Translations under genes and position numbers: made by a program
Shown: in pieces, positions 26,217-37,231 of the stretch
Layout of the letters: each line of letters begins with the position of its first letter
How positions within the stretch are numbered: position 1 is the first letter of the stretch
Source of the DNA: Rhodospirillales bacterium Ga0074136
Lineage (GTDB): Bacteria > Pseudomonadota > Alphaproteobacteria > Acetobacterales > Acetobacteraceae
NCBI GenBank assembly: GCA_001464375.1
Contig: LNEW01000161.1
Coordinates: 1-52,165 of the forward strand
Length of the DNA: 52,165 nucleotides
Direction of reading: 5' to 3'
Notes under the pieces: model-generated
The model's database searches: none
The model's input: only the letters and a program-made list of their open reading frames with translations
Told to the model about the DNA's origin: nothing

Positions 26217-27295
26217 CACGCGCGACGCCCATGGCGGGCGAGCACGGCGCGCAACGCTTCGAGGTCGATCGCCTCGCCGGTCGCACGCCGACCGGTCCGC
26301 CCATCGCGGCCGATGATGGTGGTCGCCATGGTCAGCGCATTCAGCACGGCTTCCTCCACCGCTTCCGCCGCCGCCACGAACAGGGGCGACATGCGGTCAT
26401 TGGGCCAGTCGGCGATGATCGCCTGGTGGGCGCGGCGCCGCACGCCGGCATGCGTGGCGAAGGCAATGGCGTAGTCGCCGGAGCCATCGCTGAACGCCGC
26501 CCCGGTGCGCGCGAGGCCCGCCATGGCGCGCGCAGCAAGACGCGTGAGGTTGCGGTCCGACAGCGGCGCATCGGTCGCGATCACCACCATCACCGATCCA
26601 TCGGCATCGCCGCGGTCGGTGTGCTCCTTGAGATACCACTTGCCGAGTTCGCGCCCGACCGGGATGCCGTCCATCATCAGCACGCCGCCGTAATTCGCCT
26701 GCACCAGCGCGCCGATTGTCCATCCGCCAAGCGCGGCGGGCAGCACGCGCGACGACGTGCCGATACCGCCCTTGAAGCCGAAGGCCATGGTGCCGGTGCC
26801 CGCGCCGACGCTGCCCTCGTCGACCGGCCCATCGGCGGCGGCGTCCAGCGCGCCATGAATGTGCGCGGCGGTGACGCCCCGCGCGCGGATGTCGTTCAGC
26901 CGGCCGTCATTGGTCTCGCCCACCACGGCGTTGACGCTGACGGCGTCGGGATTGCGCGCCAGCGTCCAGTCGACCAGCGCCTCCACCGCGCGCCCGACCG
27001 CGAGCGTGTTGGTCAGCACGATCGGCGTCTCCAGCTCGCCGAGTTCCGCGAGCTGCGTCGCACCCGCCAGCTTGCCGTAGCCGTTCATCACCGACAGGCC
27101 CGCCGGCACGCGGTCGGTGAAGGGGTTGCCGGCGTGCGGGATGATGGCGGTGACGCCGGTGCGCGTCGCTTCGCCGTCGTGCAGCGTGACTTGGCCGACC
27201 CGCAGGCCGGCGACATCGGTGATGGCGTTCAGCGGCCCCGGGCGGAAGATGCCCGGCGCCAGGCCAAGGTCGCGCGCGCGGACGCGTCCCGTCAT
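26216..27295 (-). CDS. P1 family peptidase (DmpA/D-aminopeptidase type, S58)
   Basis: 359 residues. It starts RARDLGLAPGIFRPGPLNAI and has the family glycine-rich motifs GSVGAGTGTMAFG and KGGIGTSSRVLP. The self-cleavage site that frees the N-terminal nucleophile should be Gly233-Ser234 in DADGSVMVVIATDAPLSDRN, matching Gly-Ser in DmpA. These Ntn-hydrolase-like enzymes release N-terminal D-, L- or beta-amino acids from peptides and amides. The gene starts 13 bases after the intact-frame end of alaS and overlaps the downstream exported protein gene. An ATG at 27295 with no strong Shine-Dalgarno is the best start. Confidence 0.88.
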   Translation of the reverse strand: MTGRVRARDLGLAPGIFRPGPLNAITDVAGLRVGQVTLHDGEATRTGVTAIIPHAGNPFTDRVPAGLSVMNGYGKLAGATQLAELGELETPIVLTNTLAVGRAVEALVDWTLARNPDAVSVNAVVGETNDGRLNDIRARGVTAAHIHGALDAAADGPVDEGSVGAGTGTMAFGFKGGIGTSSRVLPAALGGWTIGALVQANYGGVLMMDGIPVGRELGKWYLKEHTDRGDADGSVMVVIATDAPLSDRNLTRLAARAMAGLARTGAAFSDGSGDYAIAFATHAGVRRRAHQAIIADWPNDRMSPLFVAAAEAVEEAVLNALTMATTIIGRDGRTGRRATGEAIDLEALRAVLARHGRRA

Positions 27296-27399
27296 CGCGC
27301 GCCGCGCGTCACGCCGCGATGCCGTGCGCCAGCGCGTCCCGCACCGCGGCCAGCGCCTCGGCACTCTTGTCGGCATCCGGCCCGCCGGCCTGCGCCATG

Positions 27400-29955
<2,556 letters not shown>

Positions 29956-30286
29956 GTCCGATCCGTAGCGACCCCCGGCAGACCGGGCACCGGCAAGGTG
30001 TTGACCCAAGGCCGCGACAGGTAGCGCGCGCCGCGCAAGGCGTGAAGGGGCGGCGCGGCGGGAAGACCGCGCGGGGGCGCTGCTTCGCGTTGGCATGGAG
30101 GGCCGTCCCGGCATGATCGGGAAGCAGAACACGACCCGGCATGCCGCTGGGCGTTCTGTCGACCGCCTGAGCCCGGTCCCGGCGCGGATCGCCGAGCGGC
30201 CCGCCGGGCAGCGGGCGGATGGACCGGAGCTTCTGTGGCGCCACAGCACCCGCCGTGGTGATGGCGCTGCGCTGCGCCCCGTCAGA
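29956..30286. other. 331-base gap upstream of alaS
   Basis: It should carry the alaS promoter. I see no convincing hexamers, T-box or tRNA in it. The one clear structure is a perfect 14-base palindrome CTGTGGCGCCACAG at 30233-30246, near the end of the small proline-rich ORF. It could be an operator or chance in GC-rich DNA. Open frames here have no ribosome-binding site or homology that I recognise. Confidence 0.4.
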
Positions 30287-30481
30287 TCAGTCCGGATCGA
30301 CCCCAGGCGGGCCGCGCTTCGCGTCGCGGCGCAACTCCGCGGGCTTCTCCTGCTGCCGGCGCTCCTTGCCGAAATCCGGCCCGCCTTCCTTGCGTTCGTC
30401 GGGGCGCTCGCGCGGGTCGGGTTGGCGCGGCGGCGCCGGCGGTGACGTCTTGGGAAGAACCGGGCGGCGCGGTGCGTTCAT
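30287..30481 (-). CDS. Small proline- and charge-rich protein, probably disordered (64 residues)
   Basis: ATG 30481 has an excellent AGGAGG seven bases upstream. The sequence starts [19 protein letters not shown] and continues with [22 protein letters not shown], read in parts [10 protein letters not shown] and [12 protein letters not shown]. It has few hydrophobic residues, no membrane segment and looks intrinsically disordered. Such short Pro/Arg/Lys-rich proteins are common in Acetobacteraceae-like genomes, and I know no function. It stands between alaS and the PepSY gene, divergent from the latter. Confidence 0.6.
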   Translation of the reverse strand: MNAPRRPVLPKTSPPAPPRQPDPRERPDERKEGGPDFGKERRQQEKPAELRRDAKRGPPGVDPD

Positions 30482-30594
30482 CGAAGACCCTCCTGGCGGT
30501 TTCAACGTCGCCCACCACAGGGGGTTGCCCGAGCGGCGTCATCGCGCCAGGGAAACTATGAACTTTCGGTAATGTGGAACGAGAGGAACACCCC

Positions 30595-30867
30595 ATGATG
30601 CTCCGCCCGCTCGCGCTGGTCGCGCTGATCGCCTCCCTGCCGGCCCTCACCACACCCGCCATGGCGGATGACGATCGCTGCCGCGGCGCGGTCAGCGCCG
30701 AGGACGCCATACGCATCGCCCGCACCGCCGGCCTGGTGCGCGTCGAGGAGGTCGATTGCGATGACCGCAAATGGGAGGTCGAAGGTCGCGATGCCCGCGG
30801 CCGAGAGATCGAGGTCGAGATCAGCGCCCGCACCGGCCGAATCCTCGACGTCGACCGCGACGACTGA
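30595..30867 (+). CDS. PepSY domain-containing exported protein
   Basis: 90 residues. A signal peptide (PLALVALIASLPALTTPAMA) is followed by a single PepSY-like domain: SAEDAIRIARTAGLVRVEEV, WEVEGRDARGREIEVEI and the final RTGRILDVDRDD. PepSY domains bind or inhibit proteases or act as small periplasmic sensors. ATG at 30595 is favoured by GAGAGGAA upstream; an in-frame GTG at 30574 lacks a site. It converges with recA, leaving a 39-base gap. Confidence 0.85.
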   Translation: MMLRPLALVALIASLPALTTPAMADDDRCRGAVSAEDAIRIARTAGLVRVEEVDCDDRKWEVEGRDARGREIEVEISARTGRILDVDRDD

Positions 30868-30906
30868 CGGGGGTACGCAGCCCCCGCCTGCCGCCGTGCG
30901 ACAGGG

Positions 30907-31989
30907 CTATTCCGCCGCGATCGCCTCGTCGTCGGCGCCGCCTTCGCCGGCCAGCATCTGGTCCACCAGAAGCCCGGCCTGGGCACGCACGCGCTGTTCG
31001 ATGGACGCCGCCATCTCCGGGTGGTCGCGCAGGAACTGCTTGGCGTTCTCGCGCCCCTGGCCGATGCGCTGGCTGTCGCAGGAGAACCAGGCGCCCGACT
31101 TCTCGACCACATTGGCCTTCACGCCGAGGTCGATGAGTTCGCCGACCTTGGAGATGCCCTCGCCATACATGATGTCGAACTCGACCTCGCGGAACGGCGG
31201 GGCCATCTTGTTCTTCACCACCTTCACGCGGGTGTGGTTGCCGGTCACCTCGTCGCGGTCCTTGATGGCGCCGATGCGGCGGATCTCCATGCGGACGGAC
31301 GCGTAGAACTTCAGCGCATTGCCGCCCGTGGTGGTCTCCGGGTTGCCGAACATGACGCCGATCTTGAGCCGGATCTGGTTCAGGAAGACCAGCAGCGTAT
31401 GGGACTTGCTGACCGACCCGGTCAGCTTGCGCAGTGCCTGGGACATCAGGCGTGCGTGCAGGCCGACATGGGTGTCGCCCATCTCGCCTTCGAGTTCCGC
31501 GCGCGGCACCAGGGCGGCGACGGAATCGACCACCAGCACGTCCACCGCGCCGGACCGCACCAGCGTATCGGCGATCTCGAGCGCCTGCTCGCCGGCATCG
31601 GGCTGGCTGATCAGCAGGTTGTCGACATCGACGCCAAGTTTCTTGGCATAGCCGGGGTCGAGCGCGTGCTCGGCATCGACGAAGGCGCAGGTGCCGCCCT
31701 TCTTCTGGGCCTCGGCGATGATGTGCAGCGCCAGCGTGGTCTTGCCCGAGGATTCAGGCCCGTAGATCTCGATGATGCGCCCCTTGGGCAGCCCACCGAT
31801 CCCCAAGGCGAGGTCGAGCCCGAGCGATCCGGAGGAGATCACCTCGATCTCGCCCTGCTGGGACTGCCTGGCGCCCAACCGCATGATCGAGCCCTTGCCG
31901 AAGGCCCGCTCGATCTGGCTCAGCGCGGCGTCCAGCGCCTTTCCCTTATCCATGCCCTTCCCCCGCTCCAGCGATGGCTTATCAACCAT
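30907..31989 (-). CDS. recA: Recombinase RecA
   Basis: 360 residues. Walker [10 protein letters not shown] at 77-85, Walker [19 protein letters not shown], loop L1/L2 region with [28 protein letters not shown] (read as [20 protein letters not shown] plus GGNALKFY), and a C-terminus ending in acidic residues, all standard RecA. It drives homologous recombination and triggers LexA self-cleavage in the SOS response. ATG at 31989 has GAAGGAG eight bases upstream; an internal ATG at codon 13 is the alternative start of shorter annotations. A LexA box lies about 130 bases upstream. Confidence 0.98.
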   Translation of the reverse strand: MVDKPSLERGKGMDKGKALDAALSQIERAFGKGSIMRLGARQSQQGEIEVISSGSLGLDLALGIGGLPKGRIIEIYGPESSGKTTLALHIIAEAQKKGGTCAFVDAEHALDPGYAKKLGVDVDNLLISQPDAGEQALEIADTLVRSGAVDVLVVDSVAALVPRAELEGEMGDTHVGLHARLMSQALRKLTGSVSKSHTLLVFLNQIRLKIGVMFGNPETTTGGNALKFYASVRMEIRRIGAIKDRDEVTGNHTRVKVVKNKMAPPFREVEFDIMYGEGISKVGELIDLGVKANVVEKSGAWFSCDSQRIGQGRENAKQFLRDHPEMAASIEQRVRAQAGLLVDQMLAGEGGADDEAIAAE

Positions 31990-32119
31990 AGGGCGATCTC
32001 CTTCAGGCGTCTATCGCCCATTAATCGAGAGACCCCATCGGGCCCCGTGCCGCCCCACCCGCGCATGGCGGGGCGATTCGACGCAAGCGGAGCATGCGCG
32101 AAACCGGCCCGCGCATCAA

Positions 32120-32134
32120 GAACATATTAAGAAC
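32120..32134. promoter_or_regulatory. LexA (SOS) box upstream of recA
   Basis: The sequence GAACATATTAAGAAC is GAAC-N7-GAAC (GTTC-N7-GTTC on the recA strand), the LexA operator typical of alphaproteobacteria and unlike the E. coli CTGT-N8-ACAG type. It sits in the only AT-rich stretch of the recA upstream region, about 130 bases before the ATG, where the recA promoter is expected. Confidence 0.82.
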
Positions 32135-32170
32135 AAGCATCCGCCCGGCCAGGCTCGCCCCCGGCGCGTC

Positions 32171-32436
32171 TCACCCCGGGGGCATGCGCCGGTCCACGAC
32201 ATAGCGCACGCCCTCGGGGCCGATGGCCTCGGCATGCGGCCGGCCATGGCCCATGGCGAAAACCTCGCCCGGCCCAGCCCCTCGGCGGTCAGCGTGATCG
32301 CACCTTCGAGGACCAGCGCGCGCACGTCGAAGGGATGCGTGTGCTCGGGCGTCGGCGGCGCGTGGGGCGCGACCGTCGTCACGACCTCGTTGTAGCCATC
32401 GCTGCGCAACGCCGCCTCGAACGCCCCGTACTGCAT
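32171..32436 (-). pseudogene. Small cupin-domain protein, frameshifted
   Basis: From ATG 32436 the frame encodes MQYGAFEAALRSDGYNEVV, HAPPTPEHTHPFDVRALVLE (cupin motif 1 with the H-x-H) and GAITLTAEG. After about 32275-32285 the homology moves to another frame: PGEVFAMGHGRPHAEAIGPE and GVRYVVDRRMPPG, which is cupin motif 2 and the natural end. One base appears to be missing in the G/C run between them. If corrected, the product is an 88-residue single cupin barrel; as written, it runs out of homology after motif 1. It may be a real lesion or an indel error. Function unknown; such cupins often accompany regulators. Confidence 0.7.
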
Positions 32437-32468
32437 GCTCGTCGCCTCGCGGCGGCGCTTGGGGGAGT

Positions 32469-33965
32469 CTAGGCCTGCGCCACCGCCGCCGCCAATTCCG
32501 CCATGCGGAAGGGCTTCTCCAGGAAGCGCATGCCGCGCCCGGCCAGCCCCTCGCCCACGGTGGCCGCCGCATAGCCCGAGACCAGCACCACCGAGAGCCC
32601 CGGCAGCGTCGCCTGCAGCGCCTCGGCCAGGGCCAGACCGTCCATGTCGCCAGGCATGGTCACGTCGGTCACCAGCACCTCCGGCACGAAGCCGGCATCG
32701 ACCAAGGTCATCGCCGCCTCGGCATCCTCGGCGGCCTGCACGTCATGCCCGGCGGCGAGCAGGGCGCGCCGCGCGAGCAGGCGCAGCGGCGGCTCGTCCT
32801 CGACCAGCAGCACGCGGCGCGACAGCGCGGCGACGGGCGCCGCGGCCGGCGCCACCTCGGCCTGCTCCGCCGCCTCGCTGCGCGGGAACCACAGCCGGAA
32901 CGCGGTGCCGCGCCCGGGCTCGGAGGCCACCGACACATGCCCGCCCGACTGCCGCAGGATGCCGAGCACGGTGGACAGCCCGAGCCCCGTCCCCCCCTGC
33001 CCGCGCCGCGTCGTGAAGAAGGGTTCGAAGATGCGCGGCAACAGTGCCGGCGGTATGCCGCCACCCTGGTCGGCCACCGTGAGGACCGCCCAGGATCCCG
33101 GCGGGATCACCGCGCCCTGCGCGACCTCCTCCGCCGCCAGGTCCACCCCTGCCAGCCCGATCCGGATGGTGCCGCCATCGGGCATGGCATCGCGCGCATT
33201 CACCACCAGGTTCAGCAGCGCCTGGTCGAGCTGCGACGGATCGACGCGCGCGCGTGGCCCCGGCATGGCGACATCCAGCACCAGCACCTGGCGCGCACCC
33301 AGCAGGCGCGTCAGCAGCGGCGCCATCGCCTCGATCGCCGAACCCAGCGCCACCACCCGCGGCGCCAGCGCCTGGCGGCTGGCAAACGCCAGCAACTGCC
33401 GCACCAGCCGCGCCCCGCGCCCGGCGCTGTCCAGGATCTGGCGCAAATCCTCGGCCGTCTCGGGATCGGGCGTCCGCGCCAGCGCCGCCTCCGCCGCGCC
33501 GGAGACGGCGGCCAGGAGGTTGTTGAAGTCATGCGCCACGCCGCCGGCCAGCTGGCCGATGGATTGCAGCCGCGCGCCTTCCTCCATCTGCGCCTGCATG
33601 CGCCGGCGCGCGGTCACGTCGACCACGCGCATCAGCGCGCCGGGCTCGCCGCGCAGCGGCCGGCACGCCACCTCGAAGCTGGCGTCGGCGGGCAGCGATT
33701 CATTGGCGATGCGTGCCGCCACCACCGGCGGCGCCGGCGGCCCCGCCAGGGCGGCGGCGATGGCGCCCGCCACCGCGGCGCGCGAATCCTCGACGAACAG
33801 TTCTGCCCCCGGCAGCCCCGCCGCCGGCGCGGCGCCGCAGAATTCCGCCAGCGCCGGATTGGCCAGGCGGATGCGCCCGGCGGTATCCAGCACCGCCAGC
33901 CCCGCCGCTTCCTCTGCCTCGAACAACCGGCGAAACGCCGATGCCTCGTGGTCGCGATCCGTCAC
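32469..33965 (-). CDS. Hybrid sensor histidine kinase, CckA-like (PAS-HisKA-HATPase-receiver)
   Basis: 498 residues, no membrane segment. A PAS-like domain (about 10-110, LFEAEEAAGLAVLDTAGRI) is followed by HisKA with SIGQLAGGVAHDFNNLLAA (H145). The HATPase domain shows ALLNLVVNARDAMPDGG (N box), VADQGGGIPP (G1), FEPFFTTR and GTGLGLSTVLGI (F/G2), and a C-terminal receiver (about 373-490) has LLVEDEPPLRLL and acceptor aspartate in VLVTDVTMPG. The H-box sequence and receiver arrangement are those of CckA, the kinase that feeds ChpT/CtrA. It lacks the transmembrane part of Caulobacter CckA. The ATG overlaps the flhB stop by four bases (ATGA), placing it in the flagellar export operon. Confidence 0.87.
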   Translation of the reverse strand: MTDRDHEASAFRRLFEAEEAAGLAVLDTAGRIRLANPALAEFCGAAPAAGLPGAELFVEDSRAAVAGAIAAALAGPPAPPVVAARIANESLPADASFEVACRPLRGEPGALMRVVDVTARRRMQAQMEEGARLQSIGQLAGGVAHDFNNLLAAVSGAAEAALARTPDPETAEDLRQILDSAGRGARLVRQLLAFASRQALAPRVVALGSAIEAMAPLLTRLLGARQVLVLDVAMPGPRARVDPSQLDQALLNLVVNARDAMPDGGTIRIGLAGVDLAAEEVAQGAVIPPGSWAVLTVADQGGGIPPALLPRIFEPFFTTRRGQGGTGLGLSTVLGILRQSGGHVSVASEPGRGTAFRLWFPRSEAAEQAEVAPAAAPVAALSRRVLLVEDEPPLRLLARRALLAAGHDVQAAEDAEAAMTLVDAGFVPEVLVTDVTMPGDMDGLALAEALQATLPGLSVVLVSGYAAATVGEGLAGRGMRFLEKPFRMAELAAAVAQA

Positions 33966-35035
33966 GCCGATGGCCCCCGCCCGCCGAGCCGCCAGACATA
34001 GGCGATGATCTCGGCCACCGCCTGATAATGCTCGGCCGGGATTTCCGCATCCAGGTCCAGACGGAACAGCGCGCGCGCGAGTGGCGGATTGGACACGATC
34101 GGCACGCGGTTGTCCTCGGCCAGGGCCCGGATGCGCGCCGCCACCGCGTCGGCGCCCTTGGCCACGATGCGCGGCGCGGCGGAACTGCCCTGTTCATAGG
34201 CCAGCGCCACCGCGAAGTGCGTCGGGTTGGTCACCACCACGGCGGCCTTCGGCACCGCCGCCATCATCCGCCCCCGCGCGCGCTGGTGCCGCAGCTGGCG
34301 CAGGCGGCCCTTGATCTGCGGATCGCCTTCGCTCTCGCGCGATTCCTCCTTCAGGTCCTGTCGGCTCATGCGCAGCTTGTGCAGATGCCGCCAGCGCACC
34401 CACAGCCAATCCAGCGCCGCGATCGCCGCGAAGGCGGACAGCGCGGCCAGCGCCAGGTCGATGGCCGCCCGCCCGCCGGCGCCGAGCAACGCCGCTGGCG
34501 GCAGATACAGCAGCCCCGCCAACGCCGCCGGATCGCCCACCGCCCACCACAGCGCCGCCCCCACCAGGCCGAGCTTCAGCAGCGTGCGCAGGAATTCGAT
34601 CGCGCCTTCCGCCCCGAACAGCCGCTTCAGCGCCGCCAGCGGATTGATGCGCGAGACCTGCGGCTGGAGCCCCTTGGCCGAGACCAGCAGCCGCGTCTGC
34701 AGGAAGGTCGCGACCAGCGCCCCCGCGCCGGCCAGCATCGCCGGCGGCAGCGCGGCCAGCAGGCCGAGCCGGCCCAGTTCCACCGCGGCGACCATCGGCG
34801 CGACCTCGTGCGCGCGCGCCAGCACCGCGCGCAGGCCGCGCAGCATCTCGGTGCCCGCGGGCGGCAGCGCGATCATCAGCCCCAGAACGCCGCCGGCCAG
34901 CGCGCCGAAGCCCGCCAGTTCGCGCGAGACGGCGACCTGGCCGTCCTCGCGCGCCTTCTCGATGCGCCGCGGTGTGGCCGCTTCCGTGCGGTCTTCGGCC
35001 TCGCCACCGCCACCCTGCCCGCCGCCCTCGGCCAT
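33962..35035 (-). CDS. flhB: Flagellar type III export protein FlhB
   Basis: 357 residues. The typical start EDRTEAATPRRIEKAREDGQ (residues 14-33) is followed by four membrane segments and a cytoplasmic C-domain with the self-cleavage site NPTH (270-273) in AVVVTNPTHFAVALAY. RMSRQDLKEESRESEGDPQI is also conserved. FlhB is the export-gate subunit that switches substrate specificity from rod/hook to filament proteins after autocleavage. A glycine-rich leader precedes the conserved N-terminus. The gene is 3 bases from fliR and overlaps the kinase gene. Confidence 0.96.
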   Translation of the reverse strand: MAEGGGQGGGGEAEDRTEAATPRRIEKAREDGQVAVSRELAGFGALAGGVLGLMIALPPAGTEMLRGLRAVLARAHEVAPMVAAVELGRLGLLAALPPAMLAGAGALVATFLQTRLLVSAKGLQPQVSRINPLAALKRLFGAEGAIEFLRTLLKLGLVGAALWWAVGDPAALAGLLYLPPAALLGAGGRAAIDLALAALSAFAAIAALDWLWVRWRHLHKLRMSRQDLKEESRESEGDPQIKGRLRQLRHQRARGRMMAAVPKAAVVVTNPTHFAVALAYEQGSSAAPRIVAKGADAVAARIRALAEDNRVPIVSNPPLARALFRLDLDAEIPAEHYQAVAEIIAYVWRLGGRGPSA

Positions 35036-35038
35036 GGG

Positions 35039-35815
35039 TCAGCGCAGCCCGGGCAGCGCGAGAAACGCCGCGCGCGCCGCTTCGCCGAAGGCGCCCAGCA
35101 ACGCCGGCATCACCGCCCCCAGCAGCGCGAGCCCCAGCAGCACCTGCCCCGGGATCGCGACGAAATACACCTGCACCTGTGGCGCGATGCGCGCGAGCAA
35201 ACCGAGTGCGACGTTGATGATGATGGCGGCCACCACGAAGGGCGCGGCCAGGCGCAGCGACAGCGCCAGGCTCTCCGCGGCCGCCGCCGCGAAGGCTTCC
35301 GCGCCGGCCCCCGCCGGGAAGGGTTCGCCCGGCGGCAGCAGCGTGTAGGACTCCGCCAGCGCGCGCAGCGGGATGGCGTAGAGGCCGGTGGACAGCACCA
35401 CCACCACGGCGGCCAGCGACAGCAGCCGCCCCGGCGCGGTGCCGAGCCCACCCAGCGCGGGGTCCGGCACCATCGCCTGCGCAAGGCCGAGCAGCAGCGC
35501 GACCATCTGCCCTGCCACCGCCATCGCCATCACGATCAACCGCGCCAGGCCGCCCAGCCACAACCCGACAAGCACTTCCAGCAGGATCAGCCGCACCGAT
35601 TCCGCAGCGCTGTCCGGCGCCGCGGGAAGGCTGGGCGCAAGCCCCGGCAGGAGCACCAGCACCACGGCCAGCCCCAGGCCGAGCCGGATCGACGGCGGCA
35701 CGTCGTCCTCGCCCAGCCCCGGCAGCACCATGACCGCCGCCCCGAGCCGCGCGAAGGTCAGCACGGCTTGGAAGGCAAGGCCGGGCAGCATGGCCAGGAA
35801 GGCGGATTCGTCCAC
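35039..35815 (-). CDS. fliR: Flagellar export apparatus protein FliR
   Basis: 258 residues, very hydrophobic, about six membrane segments. Conserved FliR features include ARLGAAVMVLPGLGEDDVPPSI read as ARLGAAVMVLPGLGEDDV and PPSIRLGLGLAV, the central motif LVGLWLGGLARLIVMAMAVA, and a glycine-rich FAAAAAESLALSLRLAAPFV. It forms the core export channel together with FliP and FliQ. It sits in the order fliQ-fliR-flhB with gaps of only 3 bases. Confidence 0.93.
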   Translation of the reverse strand: MDESAFLAMLPGLAFQAVLTFARLGAAVMVLPGLGEDDVPPSIRLGLGLAVVLVLLPGLAPSLPAAPDSAAESVRLILLEVLVGLWLGGLARLIVMAMAVAGQMVALLLGLAQAMVPDPALGGLGTAPGRLLSLAAVVVVLSTGLYAIPLRALAESYTLLPPGEPFPAGAGAEAFAAAAAESLALSLRLAAPFVVAAIIINVALGLLARIAPQVQVYFVAIPGQVLLGLALLGAVMPALLGAFGEAARAAFLALPGLR

Positions 35816-35818
35816 GCG

Positions 35819-36088
35819 TCAGCCCTTCAGGCCGACATCGACCACCGCCTGGAACAGGCTGCCCGCATAGCCGCGCAGCACCCCCGCCATGAACGGCCCC
35901 AGCAACACCAGCGCGCCCGCCAGCACCATGACCTTGGGCAGGAAGCCGAGCGTCGCCTCGTTCACCTGCGTCAGCGCCTGCAGCACCGCGATGACCAGGC
36001 CCGCGATGAGCATGAGCACCAGCAGCGGCCCGCCGATCTGCAGCGTGACCCACAGCGCTTCCCGGCTGGCGAGCGCGACCTCGTTCAC
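35819..36088 (-). CDS. fliQ: Flagellar export apparatus protein FliQ
   Basis: 89 residues, two membrane hairpin helices: LWVTLQIGGPLLVLMLIAGL and VMVLAGALVLLGPFMAGVL. The connecting AVLQALTQVNEATLGFLPK is the conserved FliQ signature (QE/NE-TL-F-PK). The length is exactly that of the family. FliQ surrounds FliP/FliR in the export gate. Start at ATG 36088; a 41-base gap separates it from fliE. Confidence 0.95.
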   Translation of the reverse strand: MNEVALASREALWVTLQIGGPLLVLMLIAGLVIAVLQALTQVNEATLGFLPKVMVLAGALVLLGPFMAGVLRGYAGSLFQAVVDVGLKG

Positions 36089-36129
36089 CGCCGGACCTTT
36101 TTCCGGCGCAGGGTGTTCATGGCGTTCCC

Positions 36130-36432
36130 TCAGATCGGCATGCGCATCACGTCCTGGTAGGCGGCGACCACGCGGTCGCGCACCGCCACGGCGGTCTGCA
36201 GCGTCAGTTCGGCACGACCCACGGCGAGCACCACATCGGTGACGCTGCCCTGCCCGCTCAGCGCGCGGGTGGACGCCGTGTCGGCCTCCCGCCCCACCTC
36301 GACGGCCTGTTCCATGGCGCGGGTCAGCGCCGCGCCGAAACCCGCGCCGCCCGCTGGCGTGGCGGCATTCGGCAGCGCATCGGCCGCGCGATACGCCGCC
36401 GCGGCGCCGGCGGGGGCGAGCGGGATGCTCAT
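36130..36432 (-). CDS. fliE: Flagellar hook-basal body protein FliE
   Basis: 100 residues. The conserved C-terminal half is clear: SVTDVVLAVGRAELTLQTAV followed by RDRVVAAYQDVMRMPI, the ending shared by all FliE proteins. The N-terminus is alanine-rich and unconserved, as usual. FliE joins the MS ring and export gate to the proximal rod. Its ATG overlaps the flgC stop by four bases (ATGA). Confidence 0.95.
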   Translation of the reverse strand: MSIPLAPAGAAAAYRAADALPNAATPAGGAGFGAALTRAMEQAVEVGREADTASTRALSGQGSVTDVVLAVGRAELTLQTAVAVRDRVVAAYQDVMRMPI

Positions 36433-36839
36433 CCGCGCAGCGCCTCGATCGTGCGGGTCAGCATGCCGCGGGTGACTTCCAGCACCGACAGGTTGGCGGC
36501 GTAGGATCGCTGCGCCTCGCGCATGTCCATCGTCTCGACCAGGCTGTCGACGTTCGGCATGCGGACGTAGCCGCGGGCATCGGCGGCCGGGTGCGACGGA
36601 TCATGGCGCACCGGGAAATCACCCGACGCGGTGCCGACGCGCGACACCGCCACGGTGGCCGTGCCCAGCTCGCGGTCCATGCGGTTGCGGAAACTGACCG
36701 TCTTGCGGCGGTACGGATCGCCGCCGGCGGTCTCGGCCGTGCTGTCGCGGTTGGCCAGGTTCTCGGCCACCACCCGCAGGCGCGTCGATTGCGCCTGCAT
36801 GCCGGCGGCGGAGATGCGCAGCGCGCGGTCCAGGTCCAT
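36429..36839 (-). CDS. flgC: Flagellar basal-body rod protein FlgC
   Basis: 136 residues. The N-terminal rod motif is LRISAAGMQAQSTRLRVVAE with NLANRDST, and the C-terminus VRMPNVDSLVETMDMREAQR then SYAANLSVLEV is the FlgC/hook family end. FlgC is a proximal rod subunit. The start at ATG 36839 is chosen because the conserved N-terminus begins there (MDLDRAL); it is 11 bases from flgB. Confidence 0.95.
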   Translation of the reverse strand: MDLDRALRISAAGMQAQSTRLRVVAENLANRDSTAETAGGDPYRRKTVSFRNRMDRELGTATVAVSRVGTASGDFPVRHDPSHPAADARGYVRMPNVDSLVETMDMREAQRSYAANLSVLEVTRGMLTRTIEALRG

Positions 36840-36850
36840 GGTCGTGCCCC

Positions 36851-37231
36851 TTACGTGTTGCGCCCGAGCGCGGTACGGAACAGCCCGAGGTAGCGGCGGT
36901 GCAGCCCGACCGCGAGCGCATGCGCCGTCTCGGTATCGGCGATGCGGATCGCCTCGCGGTCGAGTGCCACGCCGTTGCCGTCCATGCTGCGGTCGGGCAG
37001 CCGGCGTTCGGCGCGCGCACGTGGGTCGGCACCGCCGGCCGGGCCGAGATGCCTGGCATTGGTCTGCACCATCGCGGCGCTCACGGCCTGGCCGAAGGGC
37101 CGCAGGTCCGACGGGCGAAACCCTGGCGTATCGGCGTTTGCGACGTTCTGCGACAGCACGCGCTGGCGTGCATCCAGCCAGCGCATGCGGCTCTCGGCGA
37201 GGGCAACGGGGCCGGTACGGGTCGGGTCCAT
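36851..37231 (-). CDS. flgB: Flagellar basal-body rod protein FlgB
   Basis: 126 residues. The rod motif LDARQRVLSQNVANADTPGF at 19-38 defines FlgB, and the C-terminus with NGVALDREAIRIADTETAHA matches the usual DGNNVDLE-type region. FlgB is the most proximal rod subunit. It is the first gene of a seven-gene minus-strand operon ending in the CckA-like kinase. The 267-base region upstream must hold its promoter, but I do not see a clear sigma-54 or sigma-28 element there. Confidence 0.93.
   Translation of the reverse strand: MDPTRTGPVALAESRMRWLDARQRVLSQNVANADTPGFRPSDLRPFGQAVSAAMVQTNARHLGPAGGADPRARAERRLPDRSMDGNGVALDREAIRIADTETAHALAVGLHRRYLGLFRTALGRNT

Noticed and set aside
30107..30445. A possible plus-strand gene in the alaS upstream gap
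   Set aside because: No ribosome-binding site, Arg-rich shadow composition, and it runs antisense through the better-supported 64-residue ORF.
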